NCBI RefSeq assembly: GCF_011742925.1
Contig: NZ_WAEL01000001.1
Coordinates: 806,001 to 870,000 of the forward strand
DNA from: Fibrivirga algicola
GTDB lineage: Bacteria > Bacteroidota > Bacteroidia > Cytophagales > Spirosomataceae
Length of the DNA: 64,000 nt
Direction of reading: 5' to 3'
Every line of letters starts with the position of its first letter. Within the stretch, counting starts at the first letter, position 1. Under the pieces are notes generated by a model. That model made no database searches, was not told where the DNA came from, and saw nothing but the letters and a program-made list of their open reading frames with translations. Position numbers and translations under genes: made by a program. Below, one piece after another: positions 35,261-43,515 of this stretch.

Positions 35261-36100
35261 ATGAATTCTTTACTAAAACCGTTGCTGCTGCTTTGCATCT
35301 GCGTAAACCTCTTCTCCTGCCTTGACCACCGGGGTCTCCCTGTAATCAACCCCTACAAGACGCGATTGAAGAGCATTTCATCAGGTACCGATATAACTGA
35401 GTTCACCTATGACGGATCAGGGCGTTTGGTGAGAACAGCAATGGGAGGGCAGGTGAATAATGTCAAAATACTTCGAACGAGCTCTGTGATTACCTATGAC
35501 AATCAGGGACGGCTGGATAAAGAAGTAATCACCGATGAGCCTGGTGTCATCTCTGGATTAGCATTCACCTATCAATATCAGTATGACGCCATGGGGCGCA
35601 TAAAGACCATATCGCACAGTAGCGGAGCTACCTCAAATGGCGAATCTATCACGACCTTCCTTTACGATTCCCAAAATCGGGTCTCTAGTCAAATCTCTGA
35701 ATCTTACGCCAATGGCAGTTTATCGTCGACCAACACGTATATATATGAGTTTGACGCTAGGAATAACATCACAACTGTTGTACAAACCTTAATTGACGCC
35801 CGTAGGCCAACTCCACCCGTTTCGTCTCGGAGAAAAGCTACTTATGTCTATGACCAGGGAGCTAATCCGTACTATAGCATACCAAGTGTAGTGTATCGAC
35901 TCTTCGGAGGGGGAGGGGCTAGTAACAGTCCTAACAATTTTGTTCTTGATACATACTCGATATCCGATCAACTTACCGGCCCCTACCCTTCGGATGCTTA
36001 CACCGAAACTTATGTGACAACCAACACCTACCAGGATGGCCTTCTAGTGGAGAGATATTTACGCGGTCAAACTACACGGTTCGTGTACGAAAATTATTAG
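35261..36100 (+). CDS. Lipoprotein with RHS/YD-type repeats
   Basis: A 279-residue lipoprotein. The signal LLLLCICVNLFSC gives a lipobox with Cys20. The mature protein consists of repeated strands of the YD type: FTYDGSGRLVRT, ITYDNQGRLDKEV, YQYDAMGRIKTIS, FLYDSQNRVSSQ, YEFDARNNITTV and YVYDQGANP. Such repeats form the beta-rich spirals of RHS proteins and teneurins, but here there is no toxin domain and only about six units. It lies alone in a gene-poor region. Function is unknown; a surface adhesion or carbohydrate-binding role is possible. A hairpin follows the stop. Confidence 0.85.
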   Translation: MNSLLKPLLLLCICVNLFSCLDHRGLPVINPYKTRLKSISSGTDITEFTYDGSGRLVRTAMGGQVNNVKILRTSSVITYDNQGRLDKEVITDEPGVISGLAFTYQYQYDAMGRIKTISHSSGATSNGESITTFLYDSQNRVSSQISESYANGSLSSTNTYIYEFDARNNITTVVQTLIDARRPTPPVSSRRKATYVYDQGANPYYSIPSVVYRLFGGGGASNSPNNFVLDTYSISDQLTGPYPSDAYTETYVTTNTYQDGLLVERYLRGQTTRFVYENY

Positions 36101-36111
36101 TAAGGGGATGG

Positions 36112-36148
36112 GCCATACCCCAAAGCTGCACGAAATTTAGGGTATGGC
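36112..36148 (+). terminator. Hairpin terminator candidate
   Basis: GCCATACCC (36112-36120) pairs with GGGTATGGC (36140-36148) over a 19-base loop, 11 bases after the lipoprotein stop. No T tract follows. Confidence 0.6.
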
Positions 36149-36643
36149 TGGCTAACGAGTTTGTCAATTAGCTCCGCAGTTGCGGTAAGTAAGCCGCATG
36201 CCTCAAAAACGCTTGAACAGGCGAACACACTGTAGACTCTTTTACGGACGAGAAAACCTAGCCTGAGGGATGTCATCGGCTATATCTCGGAATAGTTCAT
36301 TAACATAACAATTCGTCCATAACCCATCCAGGGATAGTGCAAATTTCGTGTGTTCAGCAGGTTATGTGAAACGTCGCAGTCACTTGACAATCAGGAAGCG
36401 AGTAGTTAAACACCCATCGTGTGGATCACTAACTCAATCAGAGACTGAAAAGGAGATGCTGATTGTGAGCGGGTATTTTAAGGCACTGCTTGTTTCAACA
36501 ACTGTCAACTACTAGCCGTAGCATACGCTCCCTCAAAACACCAGTATCAGCTTTAACAAGTTATCGTAATTAAGCGATAGAGGGGGCGTTTTTTGAGCTG
36601 CTAAGCCAGCCTGCTTACTCCTCGACAATCTAAAGTTACCTCC
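36149..36643. other. Non-coding region before the PAS/GAF kinase
   Basis: About 495 bases with no credible coding frame. It contains one copy of a direct repeat (36505-36522) that recurs downstream of the kinase gene at 39084. No other feature is evident. Confidence 0.5.
36505..36522 (+). repeat. Direct repeat, left copy
   Basis: TCAACTACTAGCCGTAGC is identical to 39084-39101; similarity extends a few bases on both sides (ACTG before, TACGCT versus TACACT after). The two copies flank the PAS/GAF kinase gene in the same orientation, 2579 bases apart. Confidence 0.7.
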
Positions 36644-36675
36644 TTGAGATAAATAGGCAATTAAGCATAACTTTG
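36644..36675 (+). promoter_or_regulatory. Bacteroidota-type promoter (TTG-N21-TAACTTTG)
   Basis: TTG at 36644-36646 and TAACTTTG at 36668-36675 fit the -33/-7 consensus with a 21-base spacer. The -7 element contains the TTG that would otherwise open the kinase frame at 36673, which decides for ATG 36718 as the true start. Confidence 0.75.
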
Positions 36676-36717
36676 GCTTCGCTTAAGGATGATATCAGGT
36701 GCCCTTCTCCGATCAAC

Positions 36718-38919
36718 ATGAGTAAACAGCAGCTCGCTGAGCCTACTGATTCAGCCCCTAGCCATCAGCTTGGAGACAACTCGCAAGGCTTGGACCAGTT
36801 ACACCAAGAAGACGGCCAACCCTTTGAAACGATAGACACTGGCTTTGCCCTTTGTCAAGCCATTCGGGATCAAACCGGAAAAATGGTCGATTGCCGATTC
36901 CTGGAGCTGAACTCGGCGTTTGAAAAAATCACCGGTATCAGTCCTGTAGAGGCCGTTGGTAAAGCCGCTCGGGATGTATTTACGGGTCTTGAGCCAGCAT
37001 GGTTTGATACCTACCAGCAGGTCATGAATAGCGGGCAAACGATTCGCGTTGAGCAGTTCATTCCTGGGTTGGACTGCCGGTTGGAACTGACAGCCTTTTT
37101 TTATGGGAATGACCAGTTTGCGGTCCAATACAACGACATCACCGCCCGCCGACAGGCCTTGGAATCCCAGCAACAAAGTAAAACCCGCCTACAACTGGCC
37201 CTGGATGTGGCTCAACTAGGTACCTGGAGTTGGAACCTGCTCACCAATGAGGGGTACTTGGATGCCCGGGGAGCTGAGCTTATTGGGCTGGCCCCCGGTT
37301 ATCTAGCCAATGTCGCCCAGGCCCAGATGGCCAGTATTCATCCCGACGATTTGACCCGCACGGAAGCCGACGTACTGGCCGGTATCGCTGAAGGAGTACC
37401 CTTTGGCCTTAGTTATCGGGTCATCCATCCGGATCAAAGCGTCCATCATATTCGCTCCCGTTTCCATGTGGTAGCCGACCGGACGGGACGCCCCGTGGAG
37501 CTGATGGGAACAAACCTGGACGTAACGGCTGAATATGAGATGACAACAGCGCTACGTCAGAGCCAGGAGAAACAGGCCTTTTTACTCGCCCTAAGTGATG
37601 CGCTTCATGCCTTAGCGGATTCGATTGAGATCGAAACGACCGCCGTCCGGTTGCTGGAGAAATACCTGGTTAATACCCAGGTCCAGTTTGGCCAGATGAT
37701 TGGGCAAGAGATGGTCATGCACCGAGGCCATGGCAGCCATCAGCCAGTAGGGGTGGATGTGTTTCGCTTGATGACCTTTGGGGTAAAACCGGCTGCTTCT
37801 TACCAGGCCGGTCAGGTGCAGGTGGTTGCCGATGTGGCCCTGGATCCCGTCCATACGTTGGCCGAACAAGCGGTATGGCTAGGCGCTCAAATTAAAGCTT
37901 ACATCGCTGTTCCGCTGGTTAAGCAACAGCGGTGGGTCGCCACCCTGACGGTATATAGTAGTCAGGCTCGCTCCTGGAGGCCGTATGAAGTGGAACTGGT
38001 TCAGGAAACGGCGGAACGCACCTGGATGGCCCTGGAACGGGCCCGCGCTGAGCATGCCCTAAGCCAAAGCGAGGAGCAGCTTCGGCAGTTGTCAGCGAAT
38101 TTGGAAAGTCAGGTGCAACAGCGCACAGGCGAGTTGGCGGCGGCTAACCACGAAATGGCGATTAAGAACCAGGCCTTAGCCGAAGCCAATGGCCTGCTGG
38201 TTCGCTCGAATGCCAACCTGCAAACCTTTGCCTACATCGCCAGCCACGATTTACAAGAACCCTTGCGCAAAATTCAGCAGTTTGGTGATCTTTTGAAAAC
38301 GGATTATACGGATTCAACCAGCCAAGCATTCATATATCTGGAGCGGATGCAGACGGCGGCCTCTCGGATGTCGACGCTGATTCGGGACTTGCTGAATTAC
38401 TCGCGTATTTCCAACCAGCGGGACGAGAGTGCCCCCGTCTCGCTGCAGACTATTGTCGCCACCGTGCTCAATACATTGGACTGGACGATTCAGCAAACTG
38501 GCGCTCAGATTCAGGTGGGGCCGCTACCTACGCTACCTGGTGATGCCTCCCAACTAGGCCAGCTGTTCCAGAATCTGCTGAGTAACGCGCTTAAGTTTCG
38601 TCAGGCCGATACCCCCCCCCTCATTCGGGTTTGGGCGCAACAAGTGGAATCTGTCGACTTACCGGCTGGGGTGAATCCCAGCCGTGTGGCGATCCACTAC
38701 CACCGGATCGATGTGATGGACAATGGGGTGGGTTTCGACGCTAAATATTTGGATCGCATCTTCCAGGTCTTTCAGCGCCTGCACGGCAAAAACGAGTTTG
38801 CCGGCACAGGTATCGGGCTGGCCATTTGTGAGAAGGTGGTGACCAATCACGGGGGGGCTATCACGGCCACGAGCCAGCTCGGTCAGGGAGCCATATTTAG
38901 TGTTTACTTACCCGGCTAG
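36718..38919 (+). CDS. Soluble sensor histidine kinase (PAS-PAS-GAF-HisKA-HATPase)
   Basis: A 733-residue kinase from ATG 36718; the TTG at 36673 lies inside the promoter. No membrane helix is present. A PAS domain at about 35-150 (DTGFALCQAIRD, CRFLELNSAFEKITGI), a second at about 155-275 (LGTWSWNLLTNEG, IHPDDLTRTE), and a GAF domain at about 285-445 (GAQIKAYIAVPLVKQQRW) precede a coiled coil (QVQQRTGELAAANHEM). The H-box YIASHDLQEPLRKIQ places phospho-His near 510, followed by NLLSNALKFRQ, MDNGVGFD and GTGIGLAICEK. The SHDLQEP form is common in phytochrome-like kinases. There is no receiver domain and no response regulator gene nearby. Flanking direct repeats suggest a mobile or duplicated segment. 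Confidence 0.92.
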   Translation: MSKQQLAEPTDSAPSHQLGDNSQGLDQLHQEDGQPFETIDTGFALCQAIRDQTGKMVDCRFLELNSAFEKITGISPVEAVGKAARDVFTGLEPAWFDTYQQVMNSGQTIRVEQFIPGLDCRLELTAFFYGNDQFAVQYNDITARRQALESQQQSKTRLQLALDVAQLGTWSWNLLTNEGYLDARGAELIGLAPGYLANVAQAQMASIHPDDLTRTEADVLAGIAEGVPFGLSYRVIHPDQSVHHIRSRFHVVADRTGRPVELMGTNLDVTAEYEMTTALRQSQEKQAFLLALSDALHALADSIEIETTAVRLLEKYLVNTQVQFGQMIGQEMVMHRGHGSHQPVGVDVFRLMTFGVKPAASYQAGQVQVVADVALDPVHTLAEQAVWLGAQIKAYIAVPLVKQQRWVATLTVYSSQARSWRPYEVELVQETAERTWMALERARAEHALSQSEEQLRQLSANLESQVQQRTGELAAANHEMAIKNQALAEANGLLVRSNANLQTFAYIASHDLQEPLRKIQQFGDLLKTDYTDSTSQAFIYLERMQTAASRMSTLIRDLLNYSRISNQRDESAPVSLQTIVATVLNTLDWTIQQTGAQIQVGPLPTLPGDASQLGQLFQNLLSNALKFRQADTPPLIRVWAQQVESVDLPAGVNPSRVAIHYHRIDVMDNGVGFDAKYLDRIFQVFQRLHGKNEFAGTGIGLAICEKVVTNHGGAITATSQLGQGAIFSVYLPG

Positions 38920-39083
38920 GATCGCTGGGTTAAAAGGGGATTTTGGTGATTTGGTCGGAGGCTTTTTAGGAGGTACGCTTCAAACGATACTTCTCGACTA
39001 AAGCGCTGGCATGAGACAGTAAGATCACTGTTTGTTTGCTTCTTTCGCTGAACGTTTGGGTAAGGGGCATCGCTTACTGACAA

Positions 39084-39101
39084 TCAACTACTAGCCGTAG
39101 C
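39084..39101 (+). repeat. Direct repeat, right copy
   Basis: TCAACTACTAGCCGTAGC, identical to 36505-36522. ACTAGCCGT appears a third time at 39242-39250. Confidence 0.7.
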
Positions 39102-39316
39102 CTACACTAGTTAATCCTTCCGTTTTGCCGGGTAGCCATCCTTTCAGCCCATACACTCGGTAATTAGACTTCCGTCAATCCAGGCCAGTGAAGCCTACCC
39201 GCCCCCTTACCTGTCTTGCTTCATGGGTAGGTCTTGGCCTTACTAGCCGTGAACCAGCTAGGTTTAAATTCCAAGAGCGCTGGTCGTAGATGAACCGTAG
39301 GTAATAACTAGTATGT

Positions 39317-39344
39317 AACCGGTTTATGGACGACTAAACCGGTT
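39317..39344. repeat. Paired AACCGGTT palindromes
   Basis: AACCGGTTTA (39317-39326) and TAAACCGGTT (39335-39344) are inverted copies with an 8-base spacer, and each contains the palindrome AACCGGTT. They could be a double operator or a hairpin. No gene is clearly controlled by it. Confidence 0.5.
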
Positions 39345-39916
39345 TTGAATCGGTTAGCCAACGGCTATAAACAGACTGAGAAGCGTTTTCTGTTCGATGC
39401 GCACAGGACCCAACCGGCTGTCTACTGCTTAAGCTCGCGTCAAATCGATAGGTTGTTGGCTAGCAGAGCTGTTTTGGTGTGTACGTTTTGGAGCGAGCTA
39501 ATCCATTTTAGATGGGTCTGTAGACATTCAGATTTTATTAATCTGAAGAGCGTTGAATCTGTCAAGCTATTTCAGAGATATACAGTTTTATAGATCCTAT
39601 AAATTCTCTTTAAACGCTTCTTTAGAGAGTGATCCGAGTAAGCAGTTAAACATACAAAATGTTGCTTCAGCACCCCACAAATGCTTACTCAAGAATTTAC
39701 TTGGCAATTAGACTGTATCGCGAAGAAAGCTAAGTTTGACGGGTTCTTAAAGTTATGCCTTTTTGAGCCAAGCCAAGGATAACAACTTTGTGTGGGTTTG
39801 GTTATCTCATTGACAAGAGGCATTGTAGCCTAAGGTGTAGGAGTCGCATGGGCGTACGTTGAAACGCCTACGCCCATCTGACTATATACTGCTTTGTACG
39901 ATACTTCGCTACATAG

Positions 39917-40897
39917 ATGAAGACTCAACAGAAGGACGATCACTCAGACAAAAGCTTTTTTGCAAACGCATGGATTGTATTGCGTGATGCAGGCAATAGC
40001 TTTATGGACGACCGGGGCTTGAAACTAAGCGCCGCTCTGGCATACTATACTATCTTTTCGCTGGCTCCGCTTCTCGTGCTCATCATGTCGCTGGCTAGCA
40101 TTTTTCTGGGTGAAGAGGCGATTCAGGGCGAGATTTTCAAACAGATCAACGGGCTGGTTGGTAACGAAGCAGCCAAACAGATTCAGGATATGATCAAGAA
40201 TGTGGGGCTGTCTGGGAAAACAAACACGGCCCTGTTTATCAGCATAGGTACGTTACTGATTGGTGCCACTTCCATATTCGTTGAGATTCAGGATTCCATC
40301 AACCTGATCTGGCGGGTTAAGGCCAAACCTGAAAAAGGCTGGCTGAAACTTATCAAAGATCGCTTGCTGTCGTCATCGCTTATCGTGAGCCTCGGGTTCT
40401 TGCTACTAGTGTCGCTGTTAGTCAATGGCCTTATAATGGCACTTGGGGCGCAACTGGGCCGTTTCTTGCCCGGCCTTAGCGTGTACCTCATTAGTGGCAT
40501 CAACTTTATGATCAGTACAACCGTCATTACGGTGCTATTTGCGGTAATTTTTAAAGTGCTGCCCGATGCTAAAATTGGCTGGAAAGATGTGCGGTGGGGT
40601 TCTTTATTTACCGCTCTGCTGTTTATGCTGGGGCGATACGTGATTGGCCTATACATCGATACCACCGGTACGAGTTCAGCATATGGTGCGGCGGGTTCGC
40701 TGATTGTGGTGCTGACCTGGATTTATTACACCGCTGCTATTCTCTACTTTGGGGCCGAATTCACGCAGGCGTATGCCAACCATTTTGGTATACGGATAGA
40801 ACCTGCTGAGCATGCCGTTTACGTAGAGCAAACCGAGCGGGAGCGAGACGTGAAAACGATTCCACTGGACCAGAAGGTAGAGCAGGCGAGTCAGTAA
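39917..40897 (+). CDS. YihY/virulence factor BrkB family membrane protein
   Basis: A 326-residue inner-membrane protein with about six helices. The family signature ALAYYTIFSLAPLLVLIMSL is at about residues 40-59, followed by LGEEAIQGEIFKQINGLVG. Other conserved parts are GATSIFVEIQDSINLIWRV, PDAKIGWKDVRWGSLFTALL and YGAAGSLIVVLTWIYYTAAI, then LYFGAEFTQAYA. All are typical of the YihY (formerly RNase BN) family, whose function is not established. A polar tail of about 35 residues follows. The gene is 55 bases upstream of the nitrilase, which has its own promoter candidate. Confidence 0.93.
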   Translation: MKTQQKDDHSDKSFFANAWIVLRDAGNSFMDDRGLKLSAALAYYTIFSLAPLLVLIMSLASIFLGEEAIQGEIFKQINGLVGNEAAKQIQDMIKNVGLSGKTNTALFISIGTLLIGATSIFVEIQDSINLIWRVKAKPEKGWLKLIKDRLLSSSLIVSLGFLLLVSLLVNGLIMALGAQLGRFLPGLSVYLISGINFMISTTVITVLFAVIFKVLPDAKIGWKDVRWGSLFTALLFMLGRYVIGLYIDTTGTSSAYGAAGSLIVVLTWIYYTAAILYFGAEFTQAYANHFGIRIEPAEHAVYVEQTERERDVKTIPLDQKVEQASQ

Positions 40898-40918
40898 CTG
40901 GTAACGCCGCCTCTAAGT

Positions 40919-40949
40919 TGGGTACTACAGGCCATTCGTCGTATTTTTC
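40919..40949 (+). promoter_or_regulatory. Promoter candidate of the nitrilase gene (TTG-N20-TATTTTTC)
   Basis: TTG at 40919-40921 and TATTTTTC at 40942-40949 (7 of 8 to TAnnTTTG) are 20 bases apart. The -7 element ends only 3 bases before ATG 40953, so the transcript would be nearly or fully leaderless. Confidence 0.5.
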
Positions 40950-40952
40950 GGA

Positions 40953-41888
40953 ATGCAACTGCCCCCCAAAACTGTAAAAGTCGGCGTCGTTCAGGCTACG
41001 CCCGCTCTCTTTGAGCTCCAGAAAAGCGTCGATTTAGTTTTGTCCTGGATTGAAAAAGGAGTCGAAGAAGGTTGTCAGTTGTTGCTTTTTCCGGAGACAT
41101 TTATCCCCTGCTACCCCCGTGGCTTACGATTCGACGCCGTAATTGGGCGACGTTCGGATAAAGGACGGGCCATGTGGCTCGACTATTGGACTAACAGTAT
41201 AGAGGTTGGGTCGCCCGAAATGCAGCGGATCAGCGAAGCCATCAAAAAGGCGGGTCTGTTCGTTGGCCTGGGTGTAACCGAGCGTGAATCCGTTGGTGGC
41301 TCACTGCATTGCAGCCTTCTCTATTTTGGTAAGGATGGTACGTTGCTGGGCAAACACCGCAAGCTGAAACCGACCGGCCTCGAACGGTTCATCTGGGGCC
41401 AGAGCGACGGCGATTCACTGGTCAGCTTCGATACGGAACTGGGTACGTTGGGCGGGCTCATTTGTTGGGAAAACTATATGCCGCTTGCCCGAACGGCCAT
41501 GTACCAGAAGGGTGTAGAGATTTATCTGGCTCCCACTGCCGATGCCCGTCCGGCCTGGCAATCGACAATGCAACATGTGGCATTGGAAGGCCGTTGCTTT
41601 GTATTGTCCAGCAATCAATATGTGACAAAAGCGCACTACCCCGAGCGTTACCAGGCCGAATTGGTGGATGAACCCAAAGTGATGAGCCGGGGTGGGAGTG
41701 TGATCATCTCGCCGATGGGCGATATTCTAGCTGGCCCACTGTGGGATCAGGAAGGGCTATTAACGGCCGAGCTGAATTTTGAAGACCTGATAAAAAGCAA
41801 GCTGGATTTTGATTGCGTAGGGCATTATGCGCGCCCTGACGTGTTTCAGCTAGCCGTGGTTAATCAGCCCGAAACGGTTAAGGTGTAG
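40953..41888 (+). CDS. Nitrilase-type carbon-nitrogen hydrolase
   Basis: A 311-residue cytoplasmic enzyme of the nitrilase branch, hydrolysing nitriles to carboxylic acids and ammonia. The catalytic triad is complete: Glu48 in LFPETFIPCYPRG, Lys137 in GKHRKLKPTGLERFIWG, and Cys171 in GLICWENYMPLAR. The CWEN motif and KPTxxER are typical of true aliphatic/aromatic nitrilases rather than amidases. Other family parts are AEGxxx-type strands such as APTADARPAWQ and VALEGRCFVLSSNQY, then RGGSVIISPMGDILAGP. Length is normal. It lies downstream of yihY with its own promoter candidate. The natural substrate is unknown. Confidence 0.93.
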   Translation: MQLPPKTVKVGVVQATPALFELQKSVDLVLSWIEKGVEEGCQLLLFPETFIPCYPRGLRFDAVIGRRSDKGRAMWLDYWTNSIEVGSPEMQRISEAIKKAGLFVGLGVTERESVGGSLHCSLLYFGKDGTLLGKHRKLKPTGLERFIWGQSDGDSLVSFDTELGTLGGLICWENYMPLARTAMYQKGVEIYLAPTADARPAWQSTMQHVALEGRCFVLSSNQYVTKAHYPERYQAELVDEPKVMSRGGSVIISPMGDILAGPLWDQEGLLTAELNFEDLIKSKLDFDCVGHYARPDVFQLAVVNQPETVKV

Positions 41889-42018
41889 CGTCGGACGAGA
41901 TGTTTGTGAACCTATGATCTGTTATTGATGGGTGTATCCAGCTATTTTTGCGGGTACGTTGCTGTAATAAGCCTGCTCTAATGGCTACGGCAACGGAATT
42001 TTGTCAACGCATATACCT

Positions 42019-42948
42019 ATGAACCGTATTTCGTCAATTTATTTAGCTGCCTGTTTTTTGCTAGCCACGGCTGCCTATACGCCAACGTTTGCCTGGAATA
42101 AAGCCACGCACATGGCAACGGGGGCCATTGCCTACCAGGAAATGCAGGCTTCGTCGCCGAAAGAGCTGGCGCGGGTAGTGGCTATTCTTCGTCAGCATCC
42201 CGAGTACCAGCAGCGCTGGGCGTCGAAACTAAACGACGCCAGCCTGTCTGAGGATGATCGGAACCTGTACCTGTTTATGCTGGCTGCCCGTTGGGCCGAT
42301 GATGTACGAGGCAATGCCTACGACCATCCGACCTGGCATTACATCAATTACGTATACGCACCGAAAGAGGGGATAGCCCGTACCGACACGACCCTGGCAA
42401 CGGGCGAAACTATTCTACAGGCTTTTGAGCAAAACAAGCAGGTGCTACGGAGTAACGCACCTGATAGCGCCAAAGCAATCGCCCTGTGCTGGTTATTTCA
42501 CCTGACCGGCGATGTGCACCAGCCGTTGCACGCTACGGCGCTGGTTGACAGTCAGTTTCCAACTGGTGATCGGGGTGGTAACCTATTTAAAATAAAAGTG
42601 ATGATGAGCAGCCAGACCATCAACCTGCACTCCTTCTGGGATGGTATGCTTCTGGGCGAAGATGATTTCCAGTCGGCCCGGAATCTGGCGGTACTGGCCC
42701 GCCAGACAGTGAGTCGCGATCGATTACCTCAACTGGGAAAAACAGACGTTGCCAGTTGGTCGAAAGAGAGTTTTCAGCTGGCACAGGACAATGCCTACCG
42801 AAGCAACACACTCACCGCCGGTACCGATCAGGAGGGGACCGTGCTGCCTGCCGACTACGTAGCCACGGTAAAACCCATTGCCCAGCGTCAGGTAGCGTTG
42901 GCTGGTTACCGGCTTGCCGATGAACTAACTGCCGACCTGAGCCGGTGA
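42019..42948 (+). CDS. Secreted S1/P1-type nuclease
   Basis: A 309-residue exported zinc-dependent nuclease counted from ATG 42019; the frame opens at a TTG at 42001. The signal peptide (IYLAACFLLATAAYTPTFA) is followed directly by WNKATHMATGAIA, so the mature N-terminal Trp that binds zinc in this family is present. Further zinc ligands are in LAARWADDVRG, HPTWHYINY, LCWLFHLTGDVHQPLHA and GDRGGNLFKI, then INLHSFWDGMLL. The family degrades single-stranded DNA and RNA in the periplasm or outside the cell, for phosphate or nucleotide scavenging. It seems monocistronic. GGTACGTT is 59 bases before the start. Confidence 0.95.
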   Translation: MNRISSIYLAACFLLATAAYTPTFAWNKATHMATGAIAYQEMQASSPKELARVVAILRQHPEYQQRWASKLNDASLSEDDRNLYLFMLAARWADDVRGNAYDHPTWHYINYVYAPKEGIARTDTTLATGETILQAFEQNKQVLRSNAPDSAKAIALCWLFHLTGDVHQPLHATALVDSQFPTGDRGGNLFKIKVMMSSQTINLHSFWDGMLLGEDDFQSARNLAVLARQTVSRDRLPQLGKTDVASWSKESFQLAQDNAYRSNTLTAGTDQEGTVLPADYVATVKPIAQRQVALAGYRLADELTADLSR

Positions 42949-42982
42949 TTAGAGTGGGCGAGGACCAGTGGCTTAGGTACGT

Positions 42983-43483
42983 TTATTTACGTTTCTGCTT
43001 ACGAATGACCAGTTCGCGGTACCCAAATGCAGGGTCAGGCTCTCGGGTGTAAAGCAGGTCAGGCAGTATGCCAATGACGATCTCAGCGGTGGTGTATATT
43101 TTGTTACCAGTCATGAGGTGGCCGCCAATAGTACGCCCTGTTGAGTCGGACACAGAAAGGTGAACATGGCTGCCTTTGGTGGATAGGGTACCTACAAGCG
43201 ACACAATTTCAAAATGCCCCAGGTACGTGGCGGCCTTCTCCTGATTCGCCAGCCGTAGGGAGGCATCGGTCAGGCTACCCACGCAGGTAAGCACCAGACC
43301 GGCGGCAATGCGCTGATCACGAACAACTTTGTCGAGTTCTTCCTTCAAGTCCTGACCGGGGCGTAACCGAAAGGAGTAAGTAATCATCGGTGATCGTTCG
43401 CCGATGGCAGGGCTTTGCTGGGCGTTGGTGTCGGGTATCATGAACAATTGGCTGACGAGCGAAAACAATAAAAGAAAGCGCAT
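42983..43483 (-). CDS. Exported PPC-domain (DUF296) protein
   Basis: A 166-residue protein. The first 21 residues (FLLLFSLVSQLFMIPDTNA) look like a signal peptide. Residues 35-160 form a PPC/DUF296 domain: SFRLRPGQDLKEELDKVV, then CVGSLTDASLRLAN, HFEIVSLVGTLSTKGSHVHL, GGHLMTGNKIYTTAEIVIG. In plants this fold is attached to AT-hooks; in bacteria it occurs as stand-alone trimeric proteins of unknown function. An exported version is unusual. The gene is divergent from the transglutaminase-like gene with 32 bases between the starts, so their promoters must overlap. GGTACGTT touches its stop codon. Confidence 0.88.
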   Translation of the reverse strand: MRFLLLFSLVSQLFMIPDTNAQQSPAIGERSPMITYSFRLRPGQDLKEELDKVVRDQRIAAGLVLTCVGSLTDASLRLANQEKAATYLGHFEIVSLVGTLSTKGSHVHLSVSDSTGRTIGGHLMTGNKIYTTAEIVIGILPDLLYTREPDPAFGYRELVIRKQKRK

Positions 43484-43515
43484 CCGGGTTATTAGTTGTG
43501 TGATTGACTTGAGGT

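Larger units (their letters stand above)
38920..39916. other. Gene-poor region of about 1 kb
   Basis: No convincing gene. The frame at 39345-39593 (82 residues, TTG start) has no family features and odd composition. The region holds the right copy of the direct repeat (39084), a further partial copy ACTAGCCGT at 39242-39250, and a pair of AACCGGTT palindromes at 39317-39344. The last 100 bases should contain the YihY promoter. Confidence 0.5.

Noticed and set aside
36673-36717. Extended N terminus of the PAS/GAF kinase from a TTG
   Set aside because: The TTG is part of a TAACTTTG promoter element, so it cannot be translated from that promoter.
39345-39593. Plus-strand frame of 82 codons starting at a TTG
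   Set aside because: No promoter or family features, unusual amino-acid mix; treated as chance.
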